A stretch of DNA of 34,285 nt from NCBI RefSeq assembly GCF_025753795.1, contig NZ_JAOWPS010000018.1, positions 1 through 34,285 of the forward strand, read 5' to 3'. This DNA comes from Mesorhizobium sp. YC-39 (lineage in GTDB: Bacteria > Pseudomonadota > Alphaproteobacteria > Rhizobiales > Rhizobiaceae). Positions 9,545-18,989 of this stretch are shown here, in pieces (position 1 is the stretch's first letter; the number at the start of each line of letters is the position of its first letter). A program made the position numbers and the translations under genes. The notes beneath the pieces are model-generated. The model made no database searches and was not told where the DNA came from. It saw only the letters and a list, made by a program, of their open reading frames with translations.

Positions 9545-12500
9545 TTAGTGCCGAGGCCACAGCGGCTGGAAATGCCCCGGCGTGTGCAGAATGTGTACCA
9601 GTCGACCTTCACCCAGGACAGGATGCACGGTCAGCCTGCCATTCGCATCAGCTTCGATGGCTTGAATGCTCACGCCAAGATTGTTCGCCAGCAAGACCCC
9701 GACGCCCTCAGCGCCGTAAAGGTCGATCTCGCCATGCGGATCGACTGCACCGACTTGAACTAGACTGTTCCGCAGCGACCGAACCTGTTGCCGAAGTTGC
9801 CCAGTCTGCGGTGTTTCGTGGTCCTGCCGCTTCGTGTTGTGGGCAACTTGAAGAACCGTGTCCAGCAGGCAGTTCAGTCCTTGGCCACTGGCTTGTCCCA
9901 CTTCGGCATTGAATTGCTCCAAAAACGTATGGAGCGTGTGCGTCAACGGACCGACGGGCAAGTCGGGCAGCGATGCGCCCCCGAGTACCTGTGCCGGCGC
10001 CTGATATGCCGCGGACGGCACGCTGAGTGCGGGCCTGTGCCCGTCGTAGCCAGGAGTGCTGGCGTCGCCAACCCAGTCCTGCACGCCAGTCGGTCGCGTG
10101 TCGCTGGCCTGGAAACTCGGCGCGTTCCACGATTCCGCGCCGTGGGCGTAGCTATGTTCTTGCCAGTCTTCGATCTCGTCACATCCAGGCGGCATCGGGA
10201 TGCCGCGGAAGGCGAGCCAAGCCTCGCGCGTAAGTGCGCGCAGTTGCTCGGCTGATGCGCCCTTCAGGCGCATGTCTTGAGCGCTCTTGTAAACATCGTG
10301 ATAGCGCTCCTTCAGCGCGAAGGTCTCGGCCGTGTGGAACTGGGTTTCCCATGGCGCACCGGCCGGGTTGCGCAACGTGACGCTCACCGCGCTGAATGCT
10401 TCGCTCTTGGTGAAGTGGTTGGTCAGCTTCGTCCTGGCGTGCCCCTGCTGGTCCAACATCGCGAGGATACGGCGGCAGCCCTCGGTGAAGTTCTGCGGCG
10501 GAAGCACCACGCTGTAGCGCAGGGCGTCGTTGACATCGGCGACGGCCTCCTCGAGGTTCTTGTTCTTCGCCGCCATCAGGGAGTCAAGCTTCTTGTGGAG
10601 CGAGCCCTTGGATTTCTGCCGGTGTTCCAGGCCAGCGAGATCACCCCCGAAGGCGGACACGACCTGCTGCAGCATCGGCGTGATCTCGCGATCCATCTGC
10701 CGCGCGCGATCGAACAGCGCTCCGGCGGCTCGTGAAACTTCTGCGCGAGGCGTCTTGCCAAGCCGGGCAGACGGTGCCGGCGGCCGGGCCAGCATGCCCG
10801 CCTGCTGCAGCGACTGCACGGCGTCATGCATGACGCCAGAAGCCATGGTCGGCATGCGCTGCAACACGGACTTGACCTGATCGGCATCGAAGCGGTTGTG
10901 CCGCATCGCACGGGCCGTCTCCTTGCCGTGCGGCACGTTGCGCACACGATCAGGGAACTTCGCCTCCTGGCGTTCGCATGCCTCGATCACCTTGGAGAAC
11001 AGCGCGGTGCCGGTATCGGACTTCAGAGCGTCGGTGCCGACCTTGATGGCTATGGTGAAGAGGTTGCGCATCGTCAGCTCCGGCTCACCGGGGACCAGCC
11101 CGGGCTGCCCATCGGGGAACCGCTCGTGCGACAGCCGGCACACCGGGTAGTTGTCCAGGATGGCATGGATACGTGCCGGGGTGTCGACGGCCTGGACGTA
11201 TGCCTGTGCCAAGTCCGGGAATCGTTGGGCCAGCGCTGCGGAAACCTCGGCAGGCCCCGACGCCATGGGCTGCCCCGAGGCCTGGTAATGCCGAAAGACC
11301 TCCCCATACAGCAGCAGGGCCGCCTCGCGCGCCTCGTGCATGTGCGCGCGGCCGATCGCCTGGTGCGCCTGGATTGCCAATGGATACAGCGCCTGCCGGT
11401 CGGGCTGTGGGCTCTCGAGAACGGCGCTCAGGCCGTTTCGCAGCGACCGTTCGACGCCGTCGTAAGTGCCGAACATCATGCTGTGCGCCATCGCCTCGCG
11501 CAGGTCGTCGGGCTGCGACAGGAAGCGCGTCGCCAGGGTGCTGGCTGAACCCATGAGCTTGCGTCCGCGCTGCTCGGCTAGGATCTCGGACGCACGCCCA
11601 GGCTGGTAGTGACCACTGTCGTCGAATGCCGGCGTGGCCGTCTTCGGGGGTTTGAAGGAACGGGGCTGGCTACGCCGAGCGGCGCGCCCGTCCATCACGC
11701 GCTCGATCAGCGCTGCCAGCTTCGGATAGCCTGCATAGACGAAGGCATCATCGCCGTCGCAATCCATGTTGCGCTTGCGCAGTTCATTGATAGGCAACGC
11801 TCCCAGCCGACCAGGCTGCACGATCTCCTTGACGCGCAGGCTGCCGGTGCTGAGCATGTCGCTAGGGGCGGCGGCGCGGTCGCGCCCGTCGGTCCAGCGT
11901 GACAAGGTTTTCAGGTCCTCCTTCGAGCACACCAGGTCCATGTCCTCGTGAGCGGGCGACCAGCACCCCTTGGGCGGGATGATGAGCATGCCCTTGCTGT
12001 GCAGCATCTCGGCATCCTCGCCTGAGTCGTCGTTGAATCCGGCGTAGCTGTATTGGATGGCAAAGCACCTTGACAGGAATTGAGCTGTTGGATCCCCCTG
12101 GGCTACGGTGGCAACCCGTTCCTCGGGCACCGGCAGCAGGTTCTCCTTGTCGTACGGCGGCTTGCCGAGCAGCAGCGCGCCGCCTGCGCGGTCGAAGGCA
12201 GCGCTGCGCTGGTGTGGCAAATGCACCTTGTCGTCGGCGGACGGCACGGCACGTATCTTCTGCCCCGCATAGCCGCCGCTGACGGTAAGGTCGTAGAGCG
12301 TTGTCGAATCGATGCCGAGGCCCGGCCGTCCGACAGAAGAATCTCCTTGCTGCCGAGCCAAATTGCGCAGGCGGCGTTGCATTGCTTGATGCGCTTCCTC
12401 GATAGCTTCCACGTCGTATGGGAAGTGCTGCAGTGCCTGCGGTGCCAGCCTCTTGAGCTCGCTCTCTTCGGCTACGAGCTTGCGTTGCTCTTCGCTAGCA

Positions 12501-15500
12501 TGACCTGTTCGCATTGCCGCCCATGCGTCGTAGTGCTTGCGGACCGCGGGAATGCGCATGGCGACCTCGAACTTGAGGAAGCCGCAGCCGTCGTTGGGGC
12601 ACAAGGCGATGTGTTGACCGCCCGGTCCGGCCAACTTGAATGGATGTTGAGGCCCCGGGACGTCGTCGATAAAGCCTATCCTGAGTGTGCCCTCGACCAC
12701 GTGGTCGTGGGGCACCATCTCCAGAAGCGCGCGTTGCATGCGCGACCAGTCCTCGCGCTGCGGCGCGAGCTTTGCGGCCAGCTGCATCAGGGCGCTGCCG
12801 GGCGCCGTGTCGGCATAGCGAACCGCCGGCAGCATCGACGGCGCCTTCGCGCCGCCGGACAGGATGTCGGACGCCCGTTGCTGGCCCCCTCGGCTCAAGC
12901 GGCTGCCGCCGAACAGATCGAAGCGCCACGGCTCGCCCAGGAAATTGAAGGTGCGCGCCAGCATGAACGCGGACAGCGAACCAGGCAGTTGCACCTCCAC
13001 CAGGGGCAGACCGGTCAGGCGCGCAAACAGGGAGTACGGCTTGCTCTCGTCATCCATGTTGCTCTTGAGCATCTGTCCCTGCATGTCCACCACGACGCGC
13101 CTGGTGTCGCCTGCGCCAGGGGATAGCGGCTGGGGTCGGCCGGGCCGCGTTCGCATGCTTTGATGCACGTCCTGCACACTGAAATCGGAGGGCGCATGGA
13201 TTTGCGTGACCTGCTCGAAGTGCGCGAGCATGTGCAGGTCCAGCGCGTTCAGAACTTCATCGCCGGCTTCGATTTGCGCGATGAGGTTCCAGCTCATCTG
13301 CCCGAGGTCCGACTCGATGGTCTCGCGTGTGCGCCCGAGCGTCTCCGTGACCCAGGTCGCCAGTTGCTCACGGCGAGCTCGCACGGCCGAGCGCTGCCCC
13401 TCGACATTGCGCGGCTTCCACTGCCTGCTTACCACTGCGTAGGTCTTGAGCACCTGATAGGACGTCAGTGCCGGGCAGCGCGTGGCGTGCAGCTCGTCGG
13501 CGGGCGCAGCGCTCGCAACAGTGGGTGCGTCATCGGCTTGCTGACCCTGCAGAAAGCGATCGATCTTGCGCGCGACGATCGGCTGCATTTCATCGAAGAC
13601 GGACAGTGCCTGGCGGTGATGGCGCGAGAGTTCCTGGCTGCGGGCCAGGGGCAGCAAGCCCAGGCACAGGTTGCCCACCGATTCAAGGTCCGTCTCGCGC
13701 AAGTGCGTTTCGCGGCACAGGTTTGCCACCCTGTTTAAGGCTGGCCCGGCCAGTGGTCGCATCTCGCGTTGCAGCTGTTCATGGGCCAACGCCTTGAAGA
13801 TCATGGCGATGTCCTGGGCCTGCGCCGTCTCGAATCGATCCCGATGCAGGTCGAGGTGCGCCGCCAGACCCTGAAGCTTCGCGCGCGCCAGCGCTTGAAC
13901 CTCCGCCTCGTCCTCCGCATCCACTGCTGAGTGGGACAGGTGCGTCAAGGCGTTGCCGACCTGCGCAAGCGTGCCCATGTCGAAATCGCGCCAGGGAAGG
14001 TCAGCCCCACCCGTCCGATCAGCTAGCCTGATCGACGTCCAGCGCCAGTCTGGCGCATGGGGCGACCCGCACAGTGCGTTGAGCGACATCGCGACTTCTT
14101 GCGCGTTCATCTCCTGCAGCAACGTGTCCTCGCTCGCGACCCATTCGGCCAGACGTTCGGTTGTTGCCAGGCAGACCTCGTTGCCGGGCCACTTGCTCAG
14201 CGCGTTGAGCGAGTTGGCGACATTCTGTGCGTCCATGTCCCGCAGCAAGCCCACATCGTTTGAGATTCGTTCAGCCAGACGTTCGCTGGCGCTCTGACAG
14301 GCAGAACTGTTGGGCCACTTGCTCAGGGCGTTGAGTGAGTGGGCGACATCTCGCGCGTTCATCTGCTGCAGCAACGCGTCGTCGCCCGTGATCCGTTCGG
14401 CCAAGCGCCTGCCTGCCTTCCTGCACGAACGATTCTCGGGCCACTTGCTCAGGGCGTTGAGCAACTCGGCGAGATGTCGTTCATCCATGTTCTCGACCAG
14501 GGGCGCATCATTGGCGATTCGCTCGGCCATGAGTCTGCCAGTCATCTGAAAGACGGGGCTATCCAGCCACTTGCTCAGGGCGTTGAATGTGCTGGCAACC
14601 GCTTCGGCGTTCATCTCCTGCAGCAAGGTGTCGTCGCTCGCGACCCGTTCGCCCAAGCTCTCGCCGGCACTTCGGCAAGCGGGGCTGCCGGGCCACTTGC
14701 TCAGCGCGTTGAGCGAGTTGGCGACATTCTGTGCGTCCATGTCCCGCACCAAGTCTACATCGTTTGAGATTCGTTCAGCCAGACGTTCGCTGGCGCTCTG
14801 AGAGGCAGAACTGTCGGGCCACTTGCTCAGTGCGTTGAGCGAGTTGGCGACCGCCTGGGCTCCCATCTCCCAGATCAAGGCTGCGTCGTGTGCGATTCGC
14901 CCGGCGAGGCGTTCACCAGCGCTGTGGCAGTCTGGATTGCCGGACCACTTGCTCATCGCGTTAAGCACCAGGCTGGCCCCTTGTGCCGTTAGGTCCCGGT
15001 CCAGCCGCTCACGCAGCAGGACGCGTCCCAGGCGAGCGACGGCTTGCTCGCATCGATCGCTGCGGGTGTTCTTCGACAAAGCGTTCGCAAGCAATGCCAG
15101 GTTCTTGGCACTCAGCTCCGGCAGGCCGTCGTGTTCAAGCACCTCACCGGCGATCCAGGCTACGGCCTGCATGCACGTGGCTCTCCGCGGGTGCTTGCTC
15201 AGGTTGCTGCCCAGGCGCACGAGCTGCTGCAGCGGCGCGTCTACGAACCAGTCGGTCTTGACCAAATAGTGCGCGGCCAAGTCTGTGCAGCGTTCCAGAT
15301 CCGGTCGATACTGATTGCTTTGTGGGGAAGTGGCGGAGCGCCTCAGCATCTGGAGGTACTTGTCAAGCCATCCTGCGTTCTTCTCTGGCGTCGCACCGCC
15401 ATCGAGAAATGGCAGCGCCCAGCCGTACTCATTGCGGTCTGCCAACAGGTTGTCGCGGGCCATATCTATGCAAGCTTGAGGATGCCGCACGTGATGTTCC

Positions 15501-16558
15501 TGCGGAAGGTCGGGTTGCGCAGCAAGGCGCAGTTGCTGCCGCTGATACTGACGCAGCTGACGGAGTTGCTCAATCTCATCACGGCGCAGACCTCGCTCGC
15601 ACTTCGTAAGCTGTTCCGTGGTTGGCGCGGCATCTGCTCCGGAGTCTTGCGTAACCGGGGACATGGGGTAGTCAGTGCTACCATGATGGACGGGCTCGGG
15701 CGTGGCGGCTTCCCATTCTGCTGCGGACCTGCGGTGTGCAGGGTGGAGTTCCCGCTCTTGAGGATCTAGGCTGGCCTCGATCACCTCCCGACCGCGTTTG
15801 GCGTAGTCGATATGAAAATCCGTTGAAACAACTGCCTGCGATGACGATTCCTTGCTGCTGCGGCTCAGACCGAACATTTTCCCAACGCCGGACCCGAGAC
15901 GTGACATGATTCCTTTGCGGGAACTGCGCAGCGAAGGGGGCAGTGTCTGCACATCCGAAGCACCCGCTCGTTGGCGCCCGCCTGCTTGCTTGCCTCCGGC
16001 CGCCCGATCGCCGCGCGAATGTTCGCCGCCAGAGCGCGAGGTGCTTTCTTCCCAACGCAAACCAGGCCGCCCCTCATTGCCGAGCCCCGACTTAACACGC
16101 GACCAAAGTCCCCCGCTCTTCTTATCTCTTGTCCGCGCGACAGGCCCCGATTCCGATTGTGCCGTGTAGCGCGTGCTACTGAATAGCCTGTCACGCAAAT
16201 CAGACTGCACCGCCTTCTCAGCCGAGCCAAGGTGAGGGCGAGGAAAATCGACGCTGTACCGCGTACTGCTGAAGCGATTGTCCCGCAGGTTGGATTGCGG
16301 CGGCATCCGCATCGAACCGCCGACGTCAGTGCGCTGGATACTTCCATGCGCCTCTGCGGGTGGAGTGTTGGGCGAAGCAGCATCACCGGACCTCTCATCA
16401 GAGGAACTGAGCTGCAAGTCGCTCAGTTGCCGCTCAAAGCTCGCTTGACCAGCAGGCATATTGTCCGACTGTTGCCTCGCCCGCTGCTGCTGTTCTTGCA
16501 AGGCAGCGTATTGGTGCATCCAAGCGTTGGTATTGAATGGATCGGAATTGGATTCCAC
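9545..16558 (-). CDS. giant SKWP-repeat type III effector (RipS/XopAD-like) with OTU-like C-terminus
   Basis: A 2337-residue effector of the SKWP family (RipS in Ralstonia, XopAD in Xanthomonas). The N-terminus (1 to about 300) is disordered, Ser/Gln-rich, and carries two copies of an LRDxxFSSTRY motif. Helical SKWP repeats span about 445-835. A long core follows with KG at 1522-1523, DCDGD at 1599-1603 and IKVGTDALKSDTG from 1838; this is like the catalytic barrel of QDE-1-type RNA polymerases. A RelA/SpoT-like segment covers about 1950-2110 (HRQKSKGSLHKK, ETQFHT at 2071-2076). The C-terminal 110 residues have GLNC (Cys2230) and HFQPLWP (His2329), like OTU or papain-type proteases. The start is GTG with AGGGAGAG just upstream, and a tts box lies 60 bases before it. 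Confidence 0.95.
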   Translation of the reverse strand: MESNSDPFNTNAWMHQYAALQEQQQRARQQSDNMPAGQASFERQLSDLQLSSSDERSGDAASPNTPPAEAHGSIQRTDVGGSMRMPPQSNLRDNRFSSTRYSVDFPRPHLGSAEKAVQSDLRDRLFSSTRYTAQSESGPVARTRDKKSGGLWSRVKSGLGNEGRPGLRWEESTSRSGGEHSRGDRAAGGKQAGGRQRAGASDVQTLPPSLRSSRKGIMSRLGSGVGKMFGLSRSSKESSSQAVVSTDFHIDYAKRGREVIEASLDPQERELHPAHRRSAAEWEAATPEPVHHGSTDYPMSPVTQDSGADAAPTTEQLTKCERGLRRDEIEQLRQLRQYQRQQLRLAAQPDLPQEHHVRHPQACIDMARDNLLADRNEYGWALPFLDGGATPEKNAGWLDKYLQMLRRSATSPQSNQYRPDLERCTDLAAHYLVKTDWFVDAPLQQLVRLGSNLSKHPRRATCMQAVAWIAGEVLEHDGLPELSAKNLALLANALSKNTRSDRCEQAVARLGRVLLRERLDRDLTAQGASLVLNAMSKWSGNPDCHSAGERLAGRIAHDAALIWEMGAQAVANSLNALSKWPDSSASQSASERLAERISNDVDLVRDMDAQNVANSLNALSKWPGSPACRSAGESLGERVASDDTLLQEMNAEAVASTFNALSKWLDSPVFQMTGRLMAERIANDAPLVENMDERHLAELLNALSKWPENRSCRKAGRRLAERITGDDALLQQMNARDVAHSLNALSKWPNSSACQSASERLAERISNDVGLLRDMDAQNVANSLNALSKWPGNEVCLATTERLAEWVASEDTLLQEMNAQEVAMSLNALCGSPHAPDWRWTSIRLADRTGGADLPWRDFDMGTLAQVGNALTHLSHSAVDAEDEAEVQALARAKLQGLAAHLDLHRDRFETAQAQDIAMIFKALAHEQLQREMRPLAGPALNRVANLCRETHLRETDLESVGNLCLGLLPLARSQELSRHHRQALSVFDEMQPIVARKIDRFLQGQQADDAPTVASAAPADELHATRCPALTSYQVLKTYAVVSRQWKPRNVEGQRSAVRARREQLATWVTETLGRTRETIESDLGQMSWNLIAQIEAGDEVLNALDLHMLAHFEQVTQIHAPSDFSVQDVHQSMRTRPGRPQPLSPGAGDTRRVVVDMQGQMLKSNMDDESKPYSLFARLTGLPLVEVQLPGSLSAFMLARTFNFLGEPWRFDLFGGSRLSRGGQQRASDILSGGAKAPSMLPAVRYADTAPGSALMQLAAKLAPQREDWSRMQRALLEMVPHDHVVEGTLRIGFIDDVPGPQHPFKLAGPGGQHIALCPNDGCGFLKFEVAMRIPAVRKHYDAWAAMRTGHASEEQRKLVAEESELKRLAPQALQHFPYDVEAIEEAHQAMQRRLRNLARQQGDSSVGRPGLGIDSTTLYDLTVSGGYAGQKIRAVPSADDKVHLPHQRSAAFDRAGGALLLGKPPYDKENLLPVPEERVATVAQGDPTAQFLSRCFAIQYSYAGFNDDSGEDAEMLHSKGMLIIPPKGCWSPAHEDMDLVCSKEDLKTLSRWTDGRDRAAAPSDMLSTGSLRVKEIVQPGRLGALPINELRKRNMDCDGDDAFVYAGYPKLAALIERVMDGRAARRSQPRSFKPPKTATPAFDDSGHYQPGRASEILAEQRGRKLMGSASTLATRFLSQPDDLREAMAHSMMFGTYDGVERSLRNGLSAVLESPQPDRQALYPLAIQAHQAIGRAHMHEAREAALLLYGEVFRHYQASGQPMASGPAEVSAALAQRFPDLAQAYVQAVDTPARIHAILDNYPVCRLSHERFPDGQPGLVPGEPELTMRNLFTIAIKVGTDALKSDTGTALFSKVIEACERQEAKFPDRVRNVPHGKETARAMRHNRFDADQVKSVLQRMPTMASGVMHDAVQSLQQAGMLARPPAPSARLGKTPRAEVSRAAGALFDRARQMDREITPMLQQVVSAFGGDLAGLEHRQKSKGSLHKKLDSLMAAKNKNLEEAVADVNDALRYSVVLPPQNFTEGCRRILAMLDQQGHARTKLTNHFTKSEAFSAVSVTLRNPAGAPWETQFHTAETFALKERYHDVYKSAQDMRLKGASAEQLRALTREAWLAFRGIPMPPGCDEIEDWQEHSYAHGAESWNAPSFQASDTRPTGVQDWVGDASTPGYDGHRPALSVPSAAYQAPAQVLGGASLPDLPVGPLTHTLHTFLEQFNAEVGQASGQGLNCLLDTVLQVAHNTKRQDHETPQTGQLRQQVRSLRNSLVQVGAVDPHGEIDLYGAEGVGVLLANNLGVSIQAIEADANGRLTVHPVLGEGRLVHILHTPGHFQPLWPRH
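14050..15225 (-). repeat. SKWP repeat array of the reverse-strand effector
   Basis: About ten tandem repeats of about 42 residues, each centred on a pattern like VANSLNALSKWP followed by a small-residue and Cys segment (SPACRSA). Seven keep SKW; flanking units are degenerate (NALCGSPH at one end, NALSKNT and SNLSKHP at the other). They should form a helical superhelix of the ARM/HEAT or OPR kind. The DNA copies are diverged, unlike those of the forward-strand gene. Confidence 0.9.
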
Positions 16559-16617
16559 GCCACTCTCCCTAAATACGATAATCTTCGTTGGTCAGACATC
16601 CACGTCTCCTAAGCACA

Positions 16618-16647
16618 TAGCAGCGCTAGCTTTCGATGAACTGACGA
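16618..16647 (-). promoter_or_regulatory. tts box of the reverse-strand SKWP gene
   Basis: Read on the reverse strand the sequence starts TCGTCAGTTCATCGAAAGCT and ends in CTA 30 bases in. It matches the tts-box pattern at all but two of the defined positions of its first 20 bases. It lies 60 bases upstream of the GTG start. TtsI is the expected activator. This is the best tts box in the window. Confidence 0.85.
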
Positions 16648-16720
16648 GCCTCCTACGGGGGCATGTCGCAAGATCCGGGTGCCGTTCGTCAGATCGCATG
16701 CCGCCTTTGCACTTTGTTAA

Positions 16721-16882
16721 GCCACCGGAAAAACGCAAGCCTTCCCTCAACCACAGCATCGCCTCGAAACCCGCGATGGTCCGTCGCGCTGTGATGAATG
16801 ACTGGAAGTCACCAACCTTCGGCATGTTCTCCTTCACCCGGAAATGGTCGGTCTCAATGCCTTGCTGGAGGTGTCGCCGGCT
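16721..16882 (-). mobile_element. IS6-family transposase remnant (C-terminal part)
   Basis: Reverse-strand codons read HLQQGIETDHFRVKENMPKV and then FQSFITARRTIAGFEAMLWL, the C-terminal end of the DDE domain of Rhizobiales IS6-family transposases. The preceding catalytic part and the usual tail are absent. The surrounding frame continues on both sides as non-homologous sequence. It lies only about 75 bases from the tts box of the SKWP gene. Confidence 0.75.
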
Positions 16883-17125
16883 GAAGCGATCCGGATCCGC
16901 CGGAGCCGCTATTTGACGGATGTATTTGACAAGGGCCGTTCTGCTCCGATGTCCTGGGGGTGTGCTTTCACGCGTTCTGTCCTGGCGGACGGCCGAGATA
17001 GCGGCGCGCGCAGCGGGTTCAGGGCTGGCCGGCAGGACATCGCGCGGTATGCGCGGCTTGGCCTTGACAGAGGCGTTGGTGCATGACCACGGAACTGCAC
17101 CCAACGCGGTCTTTGATGCATCCTT

Positions 17126-17445
17126 CTATGTCGGCCGTGCCGGGCAGCGGACGGACTCCGGGCGTGCGCACGCCGTCATGCGATTGAGAACGGCGCACGC
17201 GATGGCGGCCTCGGTCTGCTGAGCCGGAAAGAAGCGCGCGCGCAGGCGCCGGCCGATCAATCCCTTGGGCCGATGGCCGTCTCGATCAGGGCGCATCGGC
17301 CGTAACCGGTGGCAGTCTGCCATTTCAACCTTCCGTCATTGGCAATCGCCCTGATGTGACCATCTCTCTGGCCCGGTGGTCCGATTGCACCGCTCTCCAC
17401 CGCCGTCACACGTGGAGGAATTACAATCGTTGCGGCGAAGCTGTG
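17126..17445 (-). mobile_element. IS5-family transposase remnant, frameshifted
   Basis: One reverse frame reads VIPPRVTAVES, QRDGHIRAIANDGRLKWQ and TGYGRCALIETAIG, then stops. The next frame continues KGLIGRRLRARFFPAQQTEA and AVLNRMTACARPESVR. Joined, this is the C-terminal third of an IS5-type DDE transposase, with the ALIETAIGRYK region broken by a frameshift near 17270. The N-terminal parts and the terminal inverted repeats were not found. Confidence 0.75.
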
Positions 17446-17832
17446 TTGCAGGACGGCGCCGCTTCGTACTCCGGCCAATTCGTCACCTTGTACTTCATCT
17501 TCGGTATTCGTGACGCCGGGTGGCATTGTGTTTGAAGGGCATTCGGCGAAGATCATAGCTCCATTTGCGATCTCACCCGCCTATCGGCAAATCCCTAAAA
17601 ACGATCCGTGCACCAATGCTGCTTGGAGTGCCATTTTGTTTTTTGTCCTTTGCTAACCCACGGCCAATATGCAAGACAACAAACTACTCACCATCCTGGC
17701 GAACGCTGCACAGCTGGACGTGAAGGAAGATAGGGCTGGATGGCTCGACCCGAGCGGCCATATAGACTTCACACGATGTAGATGTGGCAGGGGCGTTCGT
17801 CAAACGAGTCGACAGGCTGGCTGGCGTTGCTC

Positions 17833-18198
17833 ATGACTGATACGAGCGGAAAGAACATGATGAGAATGACGCGTGCCGAGCTTCATCGGCTGGTCTGGTC
17901 GAAGCCGATGACCGAGCTCGCAAGGCTATATGGCGTCAGGGACCAGCATGTCGCGCAGGCCTGCGATGCCCATGACATCGCTCGGCCGCGTGCCGGTCAT
18001 TGGCAACGAGTAGAGCACGGCAAGACGGTGGAGACCGCCGCGCTCGACAACAAGAACTATTCTCCAGAGGCGATCATCATCATCGAACCTTCGGTCGGGA
18101 GGCCCGGCCGGGTTACACGGGGCCAGACGATGAGGCATTTAAAAGATGTGCGGCATGATCCGTTAAAGGCCGACGCGGGAATTGCGGCCGGAAAATAG
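17833..18198 (+). CDS. small conserved hypothetical protein with helix-turn-helix-like start
   Basis: A 121-residue protein. The segment MTRAELHRLVWSKPMTELAR, then GVRDQHVAQACDAHDIARP and GHWQRVEHGK, is a conserved pattern seen in small proteins of mobile regions and looks like a helix-turn-helix-containing DNA-binding module. The frame is open from 17782; ATG 17833 is preferred, but starts at 17857 or 17860 are also possible. The C-terminal part (IIIIEPSVGRPG) is echoed by a degraded fragment near 355-410. Function is unknown. Confidence 0.6.
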   Translation: MTDTSGKNMMRMTRAELHRLVWSKPMTELARLYGVRDQHVAQACDAHDIARPRAGHWQRVEHGKTVETAALDNKNYSPEAIIIIEPSVGRPGRVTRGQTMRHLKDVRHDPLKADAGIAAGK

Positions 18199-18989
18199 CG
18201 TCTTGGCCAGAGAGTCGACCCGCCGTCCCGGGCATTTCGCGATGCGGAGCCGGCGCTGTCTCAGATCCGGATGGCCAAGTGCGAAGCAGATGAGAGCCTG
18301 CGGCGGTTCAGGACGCTTACGAGACATATGTTCACGATCTTCGTGGTGCTCGGGAAGGCATTGACGGCAAAGATCATCACCATTGCCCCCCCTGATCAAC
18401 CCGCTTCCCGGCGACGGCGATGGGCATGGCGTCCAGCTCGAGGCGGTGTTGAGCTAAGAGTCACGGATTGGTCAACATCGGTGTCGGCGGCCGCTACTGG
18501 CGCGTGGCATCTACTGGCACCGCGCATTTCGAGGAGACGCCGCTCGATGGCAGGCCGCAGGTCCTGCATTGGAGGTTGAGCGGTACGGCGTGATCGTGCA
18601 GCGAGCGTCAAGTTCAATCGAGAAAGCACCGCCAGGGCCAAGTTGCCGTTGGAAAATCCACAGTGTTCCGAGAAGCCGCATGCTCACACTCTCCCTCAAC
18701 TGCACCAAGACCGCTGAGGCTCGCTCGGCGTTGGTGGCACAGTCGCGGTCCGCCCAGCGCCAGCCTCGCTGGGAAGCAAACAAAGCCTGGAGCGACCTCG
18801 CCCCGAGCTTCCCGTGTATGCGGCGAGATTATCGCCTGCTGTAGCCAACGTAGTCGGCTTCGCCGAATCCATAAGTCCTGGCAGTCATCCGTTTCGCGCT
18901 GGGTCCGCCGTTAGAAAAATGATGGCAAGCGCGACCACAAATGCTGTAACAGGTCCATCCCTTTGAAATTTGATCGCGAAGGAGTCTCA
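18199..18989. other. stretch with no intact gene
   Basis: No intact gene. A forward frame near 18375-18457 reads INPLPGDGDGHGVQLEAVLS and stops, which could be the end of a serine-recombinase-like protein. A second fragment near 18465-18590 reads LVNIGVGGRYWRVASTGTAH followed by FEETPLDGRPQVLHWRLSG. Neither is long enough to assign. Confidence 0.35.

Noticed and set aside
16592..17104. A 170-codon reverse-strand gene
   Set aside because: Only about 52 codons in the middle match IS6 transposase; both flanks are unrelated readthrough.
17670..17837. A small forward frame starting MQDNKLLTILANAAQLD
   Set aside because: It faintly resembles the start of a radical SAM protein, but is only about 55 codons, lacks the Cys motif and overlaps the next gene start.
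18271..18579. A 102-codon forward frame
   Set aside because: Its only protein-like part is a short recombinase-like phrase in a neighbouring frame; the rest is Arg/Ala-rich low-quality sequence.
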